Both the position numbers and the translations under genes were made by a program. DNA of 64,000 bases, from the NCBI GenBank assembly GCA_934229725.1, contig CAKQDX010000008.1, positions 32,896-96,895 of the forward strand, read 5' to 3'. Source of the stretch: an uncultured Streptococcus sp. Its GTDB lineage: Bacteria; Bacillota; Bacilli; Lactobacillales; Streptococcaceae. Positions 43,003-50,700 of the stretch are shown here, in pieces (positions within the stretch are counted from its first letter, which is position 1; every line of letters begins with the position of its first letter). The notes beneath the pieces are model-generated. The model worked only from the letters and a program-made list of their open reading frames with translations, was not told the DNA's origin and searched no databases.

Positions 43003-43518
43003 TTACCACTTGCCCCAAAGCATCAAAAGCCCTGGAATCCAAGCTGTTACAATTCCTTCAAAAATAGCTAGGTAAGGAACAAATTTCCCTAGGTTCTTCT
43101 TAAGGTTAATTTCAATAAAGGCAGTTAGCCATAGAATGCCCCACAAGAACCAAATAATACCATACCAAGCATTACCACCATATCCAGATGTTAAGCAAAG
43201 AATCCCTGCTGGTATCGTATTAATTGCCACAAATAAACTAAACCAGCCGTACAAACGTTGATCAAAATCAAAAATCGTATTGATAGCCGAATAAAGATAG
43301 GTAAAAGCAAACAAAAGACCTGTGGCACTACCATAAAACCAGTCAGCACCTTTTCCTGTGCAGGCCCCATAAGCAATGACAATAATATTGAGAATCAATC
43401 CCAAACCACCTGTAAAGATATTCATGACAACATTTGATTTGTCGGGAATCCCTTCCAAGCGATGAAATCCATTACTCATTAAAACCATGCCAACATAGAG
43501 TAGGATGACACCTAACAT
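43003..43518 (-). CDS. ureI: Urea channel UreI (AmiS/UreI family)
   Basis: 171 aa with six helices. Pore features of the UreI/AmiS hexameric channel are visible, such as GADWFYGSATGLLFAFTYLY and GGNAWYGIIWFLWGILWL (short landmarks). It admits urea into the cell, acid-activated in H. pylori and promoting urea uptake in S. salivarius. It is the first gene of the operon, behind AGGAGG. Its promoter is at 43549-43576. Confidence 0.95.
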   Translation of the reverse strand: MLGVILLYVGMVLMSNGFHRLEGIPDKSNVVMNIFTGGLGLILNIIVIAYGACTGKGADWFYGSATGLLFAFTYLYSAINTIFDFDQRLYGWFSLFVAINTIPAGILCLTSGYGGNAWYGIIWFLWGILWLTAFIEINLKKNLGKFVPYLAIFEGIVTAWIPGLLMLWGKW

Positions 43519-43548
43519 AAGAACCTCCTAAATTCTTTTTATGTTAAT

Positions 43549-43576
43549 ATCATACTACTTTGACAACACATGTCAA
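43549..43576 (-). promoter_or_regulatory. Promoter of the urease operon (PureI) with overlapping dyad
   Basis: Minus strand: -35 TTGACA (43576-43571), 16-bp spacer, -10 TATGAT (43554-43549). The -35 is one arm of an inverted repeat TTGACA-N5-TGTCAA at 43560-43576, so a dimeric regulator could bind over it. Confidence 0.65.
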
Positions 43577-43578
43577 CG

Positions 43579-43593
43579 AATTTTCAGAATTTT
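43579..43593 (-). promoter_or_regulatory. CodY-box upstream of PureI
   Basis: AATTTTCAGAATTTT (plus strand) matches the CodY consensus AATTTTCWGAAAATT at 13 of 15 positions and lies 2 bp upstream of the -35. CodY is reported to repress the S. salivarius urease operon at neutral pH, which fits. Confidence 0.65.
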
Positions 43594-43650
43594 TGCAACA
43601 TCACTGTAGGCCTCAATCTCACATAAAATGTCAAAAAATAGCGTCACTTT

Positions 43651-43670
43651 TGACCATCATCTGACCATCA
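43651..43670 (+). repeat. Tandem direct repeat in the urease upstream region
   Basis: TGACCATCA occurs at 43651-43659 and 43662-43670, exactly 11 bp apart (about one helical turn). It lies about 75 bp upstream of the PureI -35. The rest of the 424-bp gap to the divergent gene holds no other ORF or RNA that was recognised. Confidence 0.6.
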
Positions 43671-43942
43671 AGTAAAATGATTCCTTGTACTATTTCGGTT
43701 GAAAGTGGATAAACCATTTATAAATTAGGCAAACACTTTTTTCGAAAGAGAAAGATACTGCCAATCATCAGCCAGATTCTATCATCTCGTGTGAGAAAAA
43801 TTTTTATGGTGGCGTTTTATTCCTCTCTCCTTCTCTAGTCCTAAGTCCATAGACCTATTTTTAGTAATTTTACGGTTGCGTAACAATTATCTTCATTTTC
43901 TATGATAAAGTCTTCTTTGGATTTAAAATCTAAAGGAGAATT

Positions 43943-45340
43943 ATGATGGAAACAAATAACTGCAATACCGATTTACAGGTAGTCTCTCAGAAGTATCCCT
44001 ACGAAGAGGAAAGTCTGCAAACCAAAACAAAAAAACTCTTGAAACATCTTTCACCAAGAGACATCTGGAAGCTAAAGAGCTTAATTATCGGTTTACTTGT
44101 CGCCTGCTTCCTCTATGTTACTTACCTTACCAATCTTTCTTTTGCCTTACCGGCAATAATTGTACTCATAATGACTGTCGAACTTGGCTGTCGTTTACTG
44201 GCAGGAAAAGAAAAGAGAGGAATGCGTCTTGAATCAGGAATATTTATGACTACTAGCCTCCTACAAGGTCTGCAAATAAGTCTTTGGGGACTACACGACA
44301 GTTGGGAAAGTGCTCAAATGCTCTGCCTTCATGCCAGTTTTCTACTTTATTTAATGGCACGAACTGGACAAAGTAGCCAGGATAGACTGGGAATTATGGT
44401 TTGGATAGACCTTATCTACACTAGCTGCCTCTTTCCTCTGAAATATTTTTTCCTTGGAGTTTTTACACTCCCCTATAAAACAAGACCTAAGCAAGAACTT
44501 TCTAAAGAAGAACGACACAACCGCCAGCTCCATAAGGGGATGATTTTAGTTAGTATTTTTGTAGCCTTGATACTTACTGTATTTGCTGCCAGCCAGCTCA
44601 GTCAGGTATTACCTGCTTTCGGACAACTTTGGAAACAAGTTTTCCAGACACTTGCTACTTTGTTTAACTTCAACATTCACTTCGAAAACAGTGGCCTAAT
44701 CATCTTCCGTTTGCTTTCAAGTATTCCTCTAGCTTTGGGACTTTTTGCCCAACTGGCTGCAGTCTATTTAGCCAAGGATAAGCCACTCAGTCAAACTCAA
44801 CTTGAAACTAGTCTCAAAAAGACCCGTCTTTTCCCAAAACTGGCAGCTTATATTGTGATTGGAAGTCTCTGCTTCACTTATGCCCTATTTTTACTCACTG
44901 CCACAAGTCAAATGGGAGAGCTACTTTCTCTCAATCAAATCAATATTCCAGCCCATCAAGCCTCACATATGGCTGTTCAGGGCTTCTGGCAATTGGTTCG
45001 CGTTTCTATTCTGAATTTTGGTGTCTTAGTGGGACTCTATCTTTACTCAAAAGAAAATATCTTTAACCACAAAGGACTCCGTTGGATGAGTACTCTACTC
45101 TTTACTTTTACTAGCCTCTTTGCCCTTATCGCTGGTTGGAAACTCTTTGGGGTCTATATTGCACTTTATGGCATTACACCACGTCGCTTACTGTCAGGAT
45201 GGTTTGTGACTGTGCTCTTCGTTTGGTGTATCCTTACGCTTATTAGACTTTATAAACCCATTCAAACAACTCGTCTAGCCATCTTTTATGCGACTATCAG
45301 CTTTACCCTCGTTAGCCTCTTAGGTAGCTTTATCTTATAA
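43943..45340 (+). CDS. Multi-pass membrane protein of unknown function (DUF4153/DUF4173-like)
   Basis: 465 aa. A hydrophilic N-terminus of about 55 residues is followed by about 12 hydrophobic helices. The C-terminal LYGITPRRLLSGWFVTVLF resembles the conserved YGLTxxR segment of DUF4153/DUF4173 proteins, but this is the only family hint. It is divergent from the urease operon and ends in a strong terminator, so it is monocistronic. No catalytic motif is evident. The ATG ATG start leaves a one-codon ambiguity; AAAGGAG lies upstream. Confidence 0.6.
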   Translation: MMETNNCNTDLQVVSQKYPYEEESLQTKTKKLLKHLSPRDIWKLKSLIIGLLVACFLYVTYLTNLSFALPAIIVLIMTVELGCRLLAGKEKRGMRLESGIFMTTSLLQGLQISLWGLHDSWESAQMLCLHASFLLYLMARTGQSSQDRLGIMVWIDLIYTSCLFPLKYFFLGVFTLPYKTRPKQELSKEERHNRQLHKGMILVSIFVALILTVFAASQLSQVLPAFGQLWKQVFQTLATLFNFNIHFENSGLIIFRLLSSIPLALGLFAQLAAVYLAKDKPLSQTQLETSLKKTRLFPKLAAYIVIGSLCFTYALFLLTATSQMGELLSLNQINIPAHQASHMAVQGFWQLVRVSILNFGVLVGLYLYSKENIFNHKGLRWMSTLLFTFTSLFALIAGWKLFGVYIALYGITPRRLLSGWFVTVLFVWCILTLIRLYKPIQTTRLAIFYATISFTLVSLLGSFIL

Positions 45341-45341
45341 G

Positions 45342-45383
45342 AAAAAGGAGTGAAACTAGATTTTCTAGTCTCACCCCTTTTTT
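45342..45383 (+). terminator. Terminator after the DUF4173-like gene
   Basis: A long stem (45342-45360 with 45364-45383, two mismatches) with a 3-nt loop and a T6 tail; it starts 1 bp after the stop. It could also serve the convergent DUF805 gene. Confidence 0.85.
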
Positions 45384-45391
45384 CATTGGAG

Positions 45392-45724
45392 TTATTTTGA
45401 ATTTCTTGTTGGGAAGGCGTACATTACCCAGAGAGCTACCGTTAAAGGAGTTGCCTTTAAAACGATCCAAGCAACATTAAAATCTGCATCACGTAGACGA
45501 CGAATCTGAATTGCAATCGTAGGAAGTGCCGTTGCTGCTATGAATAAAATGAAAGCCGTCAATGTAAAGCCCGCAGCTTTTGTTTGCCCAAGTAAGTCCA
45601 TTACTAGGAAAATCAAGCTACCGATAACGCCATTAATCAAGACTACCCACCAATAGTCTGATCGTTTTGTACGACCATAAAAATCGAGATAGCCTAACCA
45701 AAAATTTTTATATGCCTCTAACAT
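45392..45724 (-). CDS. DUF805 family small membrane protein
   Basis: 110 aa with three to four helices. The DUF805 (YhaH-like) start YKNFWLGYLDFYGRTKRSDYW and the later IRRLRDADFN are recognisable. No function is known. GAGGTG precedes the ATG. It lies downstream of the exporter gene in the same direction only after a gap of 108 bp on its own promoter side, so it need not belong to the peptide locus. Confidence 0.8.
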   Translation of the reverse strand: MLEAYKNFWLGYLDFYGRTKRSDYWWVVLINGVIGSLIFLVMDLLGQTKAAGFTLTAFILFIAATALPTIAIQIRRLRDADFNVAWIVLKATPLTVALWVMYAFPTRNSK

Positions 45725-45832
45725 GTTTACACCTCTTAGTATGATGTTAACAGTATACTATAGAAACTTTATAGGTGCAAGATGTGAAATGTTAGACTTC
45801 TTAAGTTTTTTTCATATAAGTAAGAAAATTTT

Positions 45833-47929
45833 TTAAATAAACTGAAACGGATTGAAAATAGGACTATCTCCTTCGACCTGTCCGTTAGTCATGGTCACTA
45901 TGCGACTAACATGCTGACGAACACTGGCACGATGAGCAATGAAAATCACTGTTCGTTTCATTTTTGCAAGATTAGTCAACACCCTGTTCTCTGTCTCACT
46001 ATCTAGACCGCTTGTCGCTTCATCAAAAATCAAGATAGGTTGTTTAGACAAGAGAGCCCTTGCTATCGCTAACCTCTGTTTTTGACCACCAGAGAGGCCT
46101 CCATCTTCAGATACTTGGGTCTGAAAGCCTAGTGGCATTTTTTGAATATCGTCTAAGATATCAGCTTGTTGGCAAACTTTAAGAAGTTTTTTCTCATCAA
46201 CTTCTCCTTCAAATCCTAATAGCAGATTTTCTAAAATGGTTCCCGTAAACACATAGGTCTGCTGGGGAACATAGGTCACCAATTGACGTAACTCCGCATG
46301 GCTAATGGCACTTTTATCCAGACAAACATGTCCAGCAGACCTTGTATAATAGCCTGACAAAATTTTAGCCAAAGTTGTTTTTCCAGATCCACTCTGCCCC
46401 ATGAGAGCAATCTTTTCACCCTTGTTAATGGTCAAATCAACATCACTAAGAGTCTCTTGCTGATAACTGAAACGATGGCTAACACCTCTGAGAGTTAATT
46501 GATTAAAGGATAAATCCTTGAGTTTTCCTTTTTCTTCCTTGTCCACAACATAAACTTCTTGAAGACGATTATTAGCTACCTTGGCCTGCTGAATTTTGGA
46601 TTGGAGATTGATAATATTAATTAAAGGAGTTGTAAAATAATTGAGCAACATGTTATAGGTAATCAACTGACCTGCAGATAGCTGTCCTTCCATGACCAAT
46701 TGTGCTCCATACCATAAGATAAAGACATTGGAAACTAACTGAACCCCTGTCTTTAAACCATCCTGCGTTAATTGCCACTTGGCCTTAGACAGGGACTTCT
46801 TCAAGTAGTCATGGAATTTCACCTCAATTTCTCGATAACGTCTCTCTTCAACTCTTAAAGATTTTAGCGTTTCAATGCCTCGCAAATCATCAATAACGGC
46901 GGTATTGACTTGACTGTTTGCCTCCATCAACTGATAATTTTCTTTCTCAAAAAGCTTATAGAAAGCTAGGATAATCAAAACATAGAGAGGTACGACGGTT
47001 AAAGTCATCGCAAAAAGCGAAGGGTTTTGTAAAATGAGAGCCACAGCTAGAGTCATCACAATGGTCACATCTAAGAAAATTGATAAAATGGTTGAAGCTA
47101 GGGCATCGATAATGGTGTTGGCGTCTCCAAAACGTGACGTGATTTCCCCAGTACGACGTGAACTAAAAAAACTAATGGGCAAAGAAAGCACATGCTTGAT
47201 ATAGGGAAGGATAACAGCGATGGACAAGTAATTACCCAATCGATGCAATAGATAATCTTTGAAGAAAGTAAAAACTTGTTGTGCTAGATAAGCGACACAC
47301 AGGCCTAGAGAAATCATGGTCAGAAGAGAATAGTCTTCTTGAGGAATCAAACGGTCAATAATAGACTGCAAATAATAAGAACCAATAATATTAACAAGGG
47401 TCACCAGAAAACTCAGCAAGACAATGACTGCTATCAACCCCTTACGACGAAACAAAATTGGTAAGAATGAAAGGAGACCAGGCACCTCTTCCTTATATTT
47501 AATGTAGGTTTCTCCTGGTTCAAAAAATAGGGCAACCCCTGTCCATTCCTTGGCAAAATCCTCTAGTGACATTTTAATGACCTTCTTGCTAGGATCTGGA
47601 TCACCAACGACAACCTGACCCTTGATTTGACCAAAGACTGTATAATAATGCTGAAGACCACCATCCTTAACCACATGTACAATAAAAGGATAGGTTAGAT
47701 TATCTTGTTTAAACAAGTCTAAATCCGCACGAATAGCTTTCGTTTCAAGACCCAACTGCTTGGCTGCTTCAACCAAGCCAAGCGCAGAAGTTCCTTCACG
47801 AGAAGTCTGGGCCAATTCTCGTAAATAGGCTAAACTGTAGGATGAACCATGATGCTTGAGAATCATGGCCAAGGCAGCTACACCACAATCACGCTGATCA
47901 ACCTGTGAAATATATGGATATTTTGACAT
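45833..47929 (-). CDS. Bacteriocin/peptide-type ABC exporter with N-terminal C39 peptidase
   Basis: 698 aa from the ATG at 47929, with TAGGAG 6 nt upstream; the longer frame to 47968 overlaps a small ORF and is rejected. The C39 domain (about 1-140) has catalytic Cys15 in QVDQRDCGVAALAM, His in GLQHYYTV and Asp in VGDPDP. Six helices follow (about 160-450), then the ATPase with GQSGSGKTT, LSGGQKQR and FDEATSGLD. Such proteins cut double-Gly leaders and export the peptide, like ComA. No double-Gly peptide gene was found in the window. It is 11 bp after the XIP-like ORF and under the ComR-box. Confidence 0.9.
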   Translation of the reverse strand: MSKYPYISQVDQRDCGVAALAMILKHHGSSYSLAYLRELAQTSREGTSALGLVEAAKQLGLETKAIRADLDLFKQDNLTYPFIVHVVKDGGLQHYYTVFGQIKGQVVVGDPDPSKKVIKMSLEDFAKEWTGVALFFEPGETYIKYKEEVPGLLSFLPILFRRKGLIAVIVLLSFLVTLVNIIGSYYLQSIIDRLIPQEDYSLLTMISLGLCVAYLAQQVFTFFKDYLLHRLGNYLSIAVILPYIKHVLSLPISFFSSRRTGEITSRFGDANTIIDALASTILSIFLDVTIVMTLAVALILQNPSLFAMTLTVVPLYVLIILAFYKLFEKENYQLMEANSQVNTAVIDDLRGIETLKSLRVEERRYREIEVKFHDYLKKSLSKAKWQLTQDGLKTGVQLVSNVFILWYGAQLVMEGQLSAGQLITYNMLLNYFTTPLINIINLQSKIQQAKVANNRLQEVYVVDKEEKGKLKDLSFNQLTLRGVSHRFSYQQETLSDVDLTINKGEKIALMGQSGSGKTTLAKILSGYYTRSAGHVCLDKSAISHAELRQLVTYVPQQTYVFTGTILENLLLGFEGEVDEKKLLKVCQQADILDDIQKMPLGFQTQVSEDGGLSGGQKQRLAIARALLSKQPILIFDEATSGLDSETENRVLTNLAKMKRTVIFIAHRASVRQHVSRIVTMTNGQVEGDSPIFNPFQFI

Positions 47930-47940
47930 GGTGACTCCTA

Positions 47941-48012
47941 TTATAGATAATGAATAAGCACCGGGCACGCCAATGATATCAAAGTTGGAATATATTTAAA
48001 TAGTTTTTTCAT
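47941..48012 (-). CDS. 23-residue ComS/XIP-like peptide, candidate pheromone precursor
   Basis: ATG at 48012 with AAGGAG 5 nt upstream and stop at 47941, 11 bp before the exporter ATG. The peptide begins MKKLFKY, has a hydrophobic middle, and ends CPVLIHYL. In S. salivarius/thermophilus ComS is 24 residues, begins MK and ends in the 8-residue XIP with Pro at position 2 and Leu at position 8 (LPYFTGCL in S. salivarius). The last eight residues here keep both. The ORF follows a ComR-like gene and a ComR-box, as comS follows comR. It has no double-Gly site. Function is inferred; expression is untested. Confidence 0.7.
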   Translation of the reverse strand: MKKLFKYIPTLISLACPVLIHYL

Positions 48013-48065
48013 AAAATCTCCTTCAAATTTTTATAAGTCTATCTTACAATTCTATGTATCAAAAA

Positions 48066-48089
48066 AGTAGTGACATAAATGTCACTACT
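48066..48089 (-). promoter_or_regulatory. ComR-box palindrome with T-run, promoter of peptide-exporter operon
   Basis: Two perfect 11-nt arms (AGTAGTGACAT and its complement) flank a 2-nt centre, giving the ComR core GACAT-N2-ATGTC. On the minus strand TTTTT follows, then a TAGAAT -10 about 11 nt further on, which is the reported layout of ComR-dependent promoters. Because it is a stem followed by T residues just past the regulator stop codon, it may also terminate the regulator transcript. Confidence 0.75.
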
Positions 48090-48096
48090 CAGTTGT

Positions 48097-48996
48097 TTAC
48101 AAACCATCTGTTTCTCTTTCTGCCCTAAGACCTTTTTCTAGTACCGTGTCACCCAAAAAAGAAGCAAAGGCTATAGCTTCATCATAAAATTTATTAGCTT
48201 GTTCAATATTTCCTTCATAATGTTTAAAATATTTAGCCCTCATAACCAAGACACCCGGTTTATACGTAAACTGTTGTGTACGTTCAATTATAATTAGAGC
48301 CATATCTGTAGCAGGCAACAGTAACTTATAGTCCCCACGCAACGAATATATTGTTGATACACCCATTAAACTACTGAGAAGAACGATGTTATAAACATCA
48401 TCACTTGATATCTCCTGATTTAAAATCTTTCTAGATATCTTATCAAAAACTTTAGGATTTTGATGTTTTTTATCATAAATTTGTAGAAAATAGTATTGAA
48501 CCACGAGCAAGTCATTTATTGATAACTTTTTTTTCTGTTGTGCTTGAAGAAAAACATCTTCAAAAATTTCCTCTGTTTTAGGCCCATTCTCATGCTCAGT
48601 AAAACTTAGAATATTTTCTAGTAATTCCAAAGTCAATAATTCCTCTTCAGGAAGAATTGAAAAATACTCTTCCAAAGCTTCTTCAATGAGATCTAGTTTT
48701 TGTTTAATTCTCTCCTTATCTCCGTACGTTGGGAACTTTATTAAACGATTTTTCATCTCATAGTAGGTGTCAGGAATTTCAATTCTATCATGATCCAATA
48801 AGTCAGCCATGCTTTTTCCCAGACGTTTTGCTATGTAGGATAATTTATCCAAAGAAGGGAGAGACTCTCCTTTTTCAATACGAATTAACTGGCGAACGGT
48901 CAACTCCTTACCATCTAAGCAGAGCACTTCACGTGACATCTGTTGACTTTCACGCTCAGTTTTTATTCTTAATCCGATACTGTTCTTAATACTCAA
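48097..48996 (-). CDS. ComR-like (RRNPP/Rgg) peptide-responsive regulator
   Basis: 299 aa, the ComR length. The XRE-type HTH (about 1-65) is nearly that of S. thermophilus ComR: IGLRIKTERE, QQMSREVLCLDG, LTVRQLIRIEKGESLPSL, with DNA-contacting R35 and R39 conserved. Residues about 75-299 are helical TPR-like repeats that would bind the peptide and are much less ComR-like, ending in DGL. It is more likely a paralogue (S. salivarius has ScuR and SarF) than ComR itself because the downstream peptide is not the known ComS. Start is TTG 48996 with AAAGGAG 6 nt upstream. Confidence 0.85.
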   Translation of the reverse strand: MSIKNSIGLRIKTERESQQMSREVLCLDGKELTVRQLIRIEKGESLPSLDKLSYIAKRLGKSMADLLDHDRIEIPDTYYEMKNRLIKFPTYGDKERIKQKLDLIEEALEEYFSILPEEELLTLELLENILSFTEHENGPKTEEIFEDVFLQAQQKKKLSINDLLVVQYYFLQIYDKKHQNPKVFDKISRKILNQEISSDDVYNIVLLSSLMGVSTIYSLRGDYKLLLPATDMALIIIERTQQFTYKPGVLVMRAKYFKHYEGNIEQANKFYDEAIAFASFLGDTVLEKGLRAERETDGL

Positions 48997-49144
48997 TAAA
49001 ATCTCCTTTATTCAATTCAAAAGCTTAGGGCTATTATATCACAATTGTAATGTAGTTGACATATAGTTAACGTTTTTTAATGTATCGATAATTCATATAA
49101 TCTTTAAGAAATACGGACCTGTATCGTTGCCATAATAATGAGTC

Positions 49145-49173
49145 AGAGGTTGGAAGCCTCTGTTCCAACCTCT
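49145..49173. terminator. Hairpin after the PAP2 gene
   Basis: Perfect 11-bp stem AGAGGTTGGAA (49145-49155) / TTCCAACCTCT (49163-49173) with a 7-nt loop, directly past the PAP2 stop. The T-run is poor. Its stem resembles that of the hairpin after ureC (40573-40598). Confidence 0.55.
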
Positions 49174-49178
49174 TGATT

Positions 49179-49829
49179 CTATTTCTGTTTACTTTGGAAC
49201 CGCCATTCAAAGCGAATACGGTCGTAAGTCGGGTAAATAGCATTCAGTAAACCAAATGCCAAGGTAAAACCGGCCAAAACATCTGTAGGATAGTGAACCC
49301 CCACGTAAATACGGGAAAGTCCGACGAGCGCAATTAGAAGCCCCGTAACAACATAAATGACTACTTTAGCTCCTTTTTTAGCCAGACGCTGGGCAAGGAC
49401 AATAGCAATCGCACCAAGAATCATAAAGGTTCCCAGGGAGTGGCCACTAGGAAAAGAATAACCACCAGCATGGACCAAATGGGTAATTGATGGACGTGGG
49501 CGTTGGTAAATATATTTCAGACTTACAATCATGAGACTAGCGAGAACGCCACTGGTTCCCACAAAGATAGCTTCAGATTTGTACTGGTTTAAATAAAGCC
49601 AAATTACCGCTACAATTGCAATAATGGCCTGAACAGGTGTGTTTCCAAGGACCGTAATCGCCTTAAAAAAATGCGTCAGTCCTGTTGACAAATCTCCTCG
49701 AACCCAGGTCTGGATGCTGCTATCAAATCCTGTCAAGGCTTCAGGGTAGAACTTGACCATGTAACCGAGAGCAACAAATATTAAAAGGGTAAAAGAAGAA
49801 AAAATATAATGTATTTGTTTGTGTTTCAT
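49179..49829 (-). CDS. PAP2-family membrane phosphatase
   Basis: 216 aa with about six helices. All three phosphatase motifs are visible: KYIYQRPRP (KX6RP), SFPSGHS (PSGH) and SRIYVGVHYPTD (SRX5HX3D). Substrates in the family include undecaprenyl pyrophosphate and phosphatidic acid. It starts 2 bp after the ribU stop without a clear ribosome binding site, so translation is coupled to ribU and the gene is under the FMN riboswitch; a role in hydrolysing flavin phosphates outside the cell can be proposed but is unproven. Confidence 0.88.
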   Translation of the reverse strand: MKHKQIHYIFSSFTLLIFVALGYMVKFYPEALTGFDSSIQTWVRGDLSTGLTHFFKAITVLGNTPVQAIIAIVAVIWLYLNQYKSEAIFVGTSGVLASLMIVSLKYIYQRPRPSITHLVHAGGYSFPSGHSLGTFMILGAIAIVLAQRLAKKGAKVVIYVVTGLLIALVGLSRIYVGVHYPTDVLAGFTLAFGLLNAIYPTYDRIRFEWRFQSKQK

Positions 49830-49831
49830 AT

Positions 49832-50389
49832 TTATAATTTTACTAAAATTGACTTAAGCGGAGCATAAATCAGAGCAAAGACTACTGCAAAAATCAAACC
49901 TTGAAGCAAATTAAAAGGTACAACCATAGTAAAAAGGTATTTATAAAGTCCTATGAATTGTCCAATATCGAAATTAGCAAATCTAGCATAGAGTGGTACT
50001 GCATAAATGTAGTTGAGGACAACCATGGCAAGTGTAAGAGCTAGTGTTCCTACAACTGAACCAAGAATATAATTCTTACTTGTTTGGTTTTTCTTCCAGA
50101 AATAGCTAAGTCCCCAAACAAAGAATCCTAAAGCAATAAAATTCATTGGAAGTCCAATTATTGAACCTGGACCCCCATTGTTTAGCAAAAGCTTCAGCAA
50201 TGAACGCAACAAGAGAACGCCAATAGCACTCTTAAAATCAAAGATGACTAAGGCAATCAGAACAGGAAGGATTGAAAAATCAACCTTCAAAAAATCTGCT
50301 GCTGGAATCAATGGAAATGAAAAATAAAGCAACAAGAATGAAATTGCGGATAAAATGGCGATATAAGCCAATTTACGTGTGTTTGTCAT
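49832..50389 (-). CDS. ribU: Riboflavin ECF transporter S component RibU
   Basis: 185 aa from the ATG at 50389 with GGAGG 9 nt upstream. The longer reading to 50521 runs into the FMN riboswitch and is rejected. Six helices; landmarks are KLAYIAILSAISFLLLY, FLKVDFSILPVLIAL and GLPMNFIALGFF. It binds riboflavin for uptake through a shared ECF module encoded elsewhere. The riboswitch control supports the assignment strongly. Confidence 0.94.
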   Translation of the reverse strand: MTNTRKLAYIAILSAISFLLLYFSFPLIPAADFLKVDFSILPVLIALVIFDFKSAIGVLLLRSLLKLLLNNGGPGSIIGLPMNFIALGFFVWGLSYFWKKNQTSKNYILGSVVGTLALTLAMVVLNYIYAVPLYARFANFDIGQFIGLYKYLFTMVVPFNLLQGLIFAVVFALIYAPLKSILVKL

Positions 50390-50472
50390 AAAAAAATTCC
50401 TCCAAATTTGAACAATTTGAAAGAAGTTCCCAATGGATTTGCCTATGCCAAAAAAGCTTACGCAAAAAGACT

Positions 50473-50681
50473 GGTCTTCTTCCATCCAGACTGTACTGTC
50501 GGTTGAGGAATCACACCTCATCAGCTTGCGCTCGCGGACTTATCTAAGATTACTATCAATACCATTAATGTCTAAAATCCTCCAAAAGCTGACGAGCCAT
50601 CTAGAGAATCTCTTTCAATTAGGTCCTAACAGTAGATTATAGAATCACCACCGGTCGGGAGTCTCACCCTGCCCTGAAGAC
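50473..50681 (-). ncRNA. FMN riboswitch (RFN element) of ribU
   Basis: On the minus strand the 5' part reads TCTTCAGGGCAGGGTGAGA then CTCCCGACCGGTGGTGATT, and the 3' part includes GTCCGCGAGCGCAAG, TGATTCCTCAACCGACAGT and AGTCTGGATGGAAGAAG, the conserved blocks of the RFN element. It lies 84 bp before the ribU ATG. No clean terminator hairpin follows, so the output step is unclear. Confidence 0.95.
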
Positions 50682-50700
50682 CTTTTAAGAGTAACATAAA

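Noticed and set aside
43560..43576. Second ComR-box at the urease promoter (GACA...TGTC)
   Set aside because: The spacer between GACA and TGTC is 5 nt, not 4, and the T-run is missing.
47930..47968. 13-codon extension of the C39 exporter
   Set aside because: It runs inside the small peptide ORF in another frame and lacks a ribosome binding site; the ATG at 47929 has GGAG.
49060..49072. TATAGTTAAC half-site before the ComR-like gene
   Set aside because: Only one half of a MET-box is present; AT-rich DNA gives such matches by chance.
50390..50521. 44-codon N-terminal extension of ribU
   Set aside because: It overlaps the 3' blocks of the FMN riboswitch; the ATG at 50389 has GGAGG.
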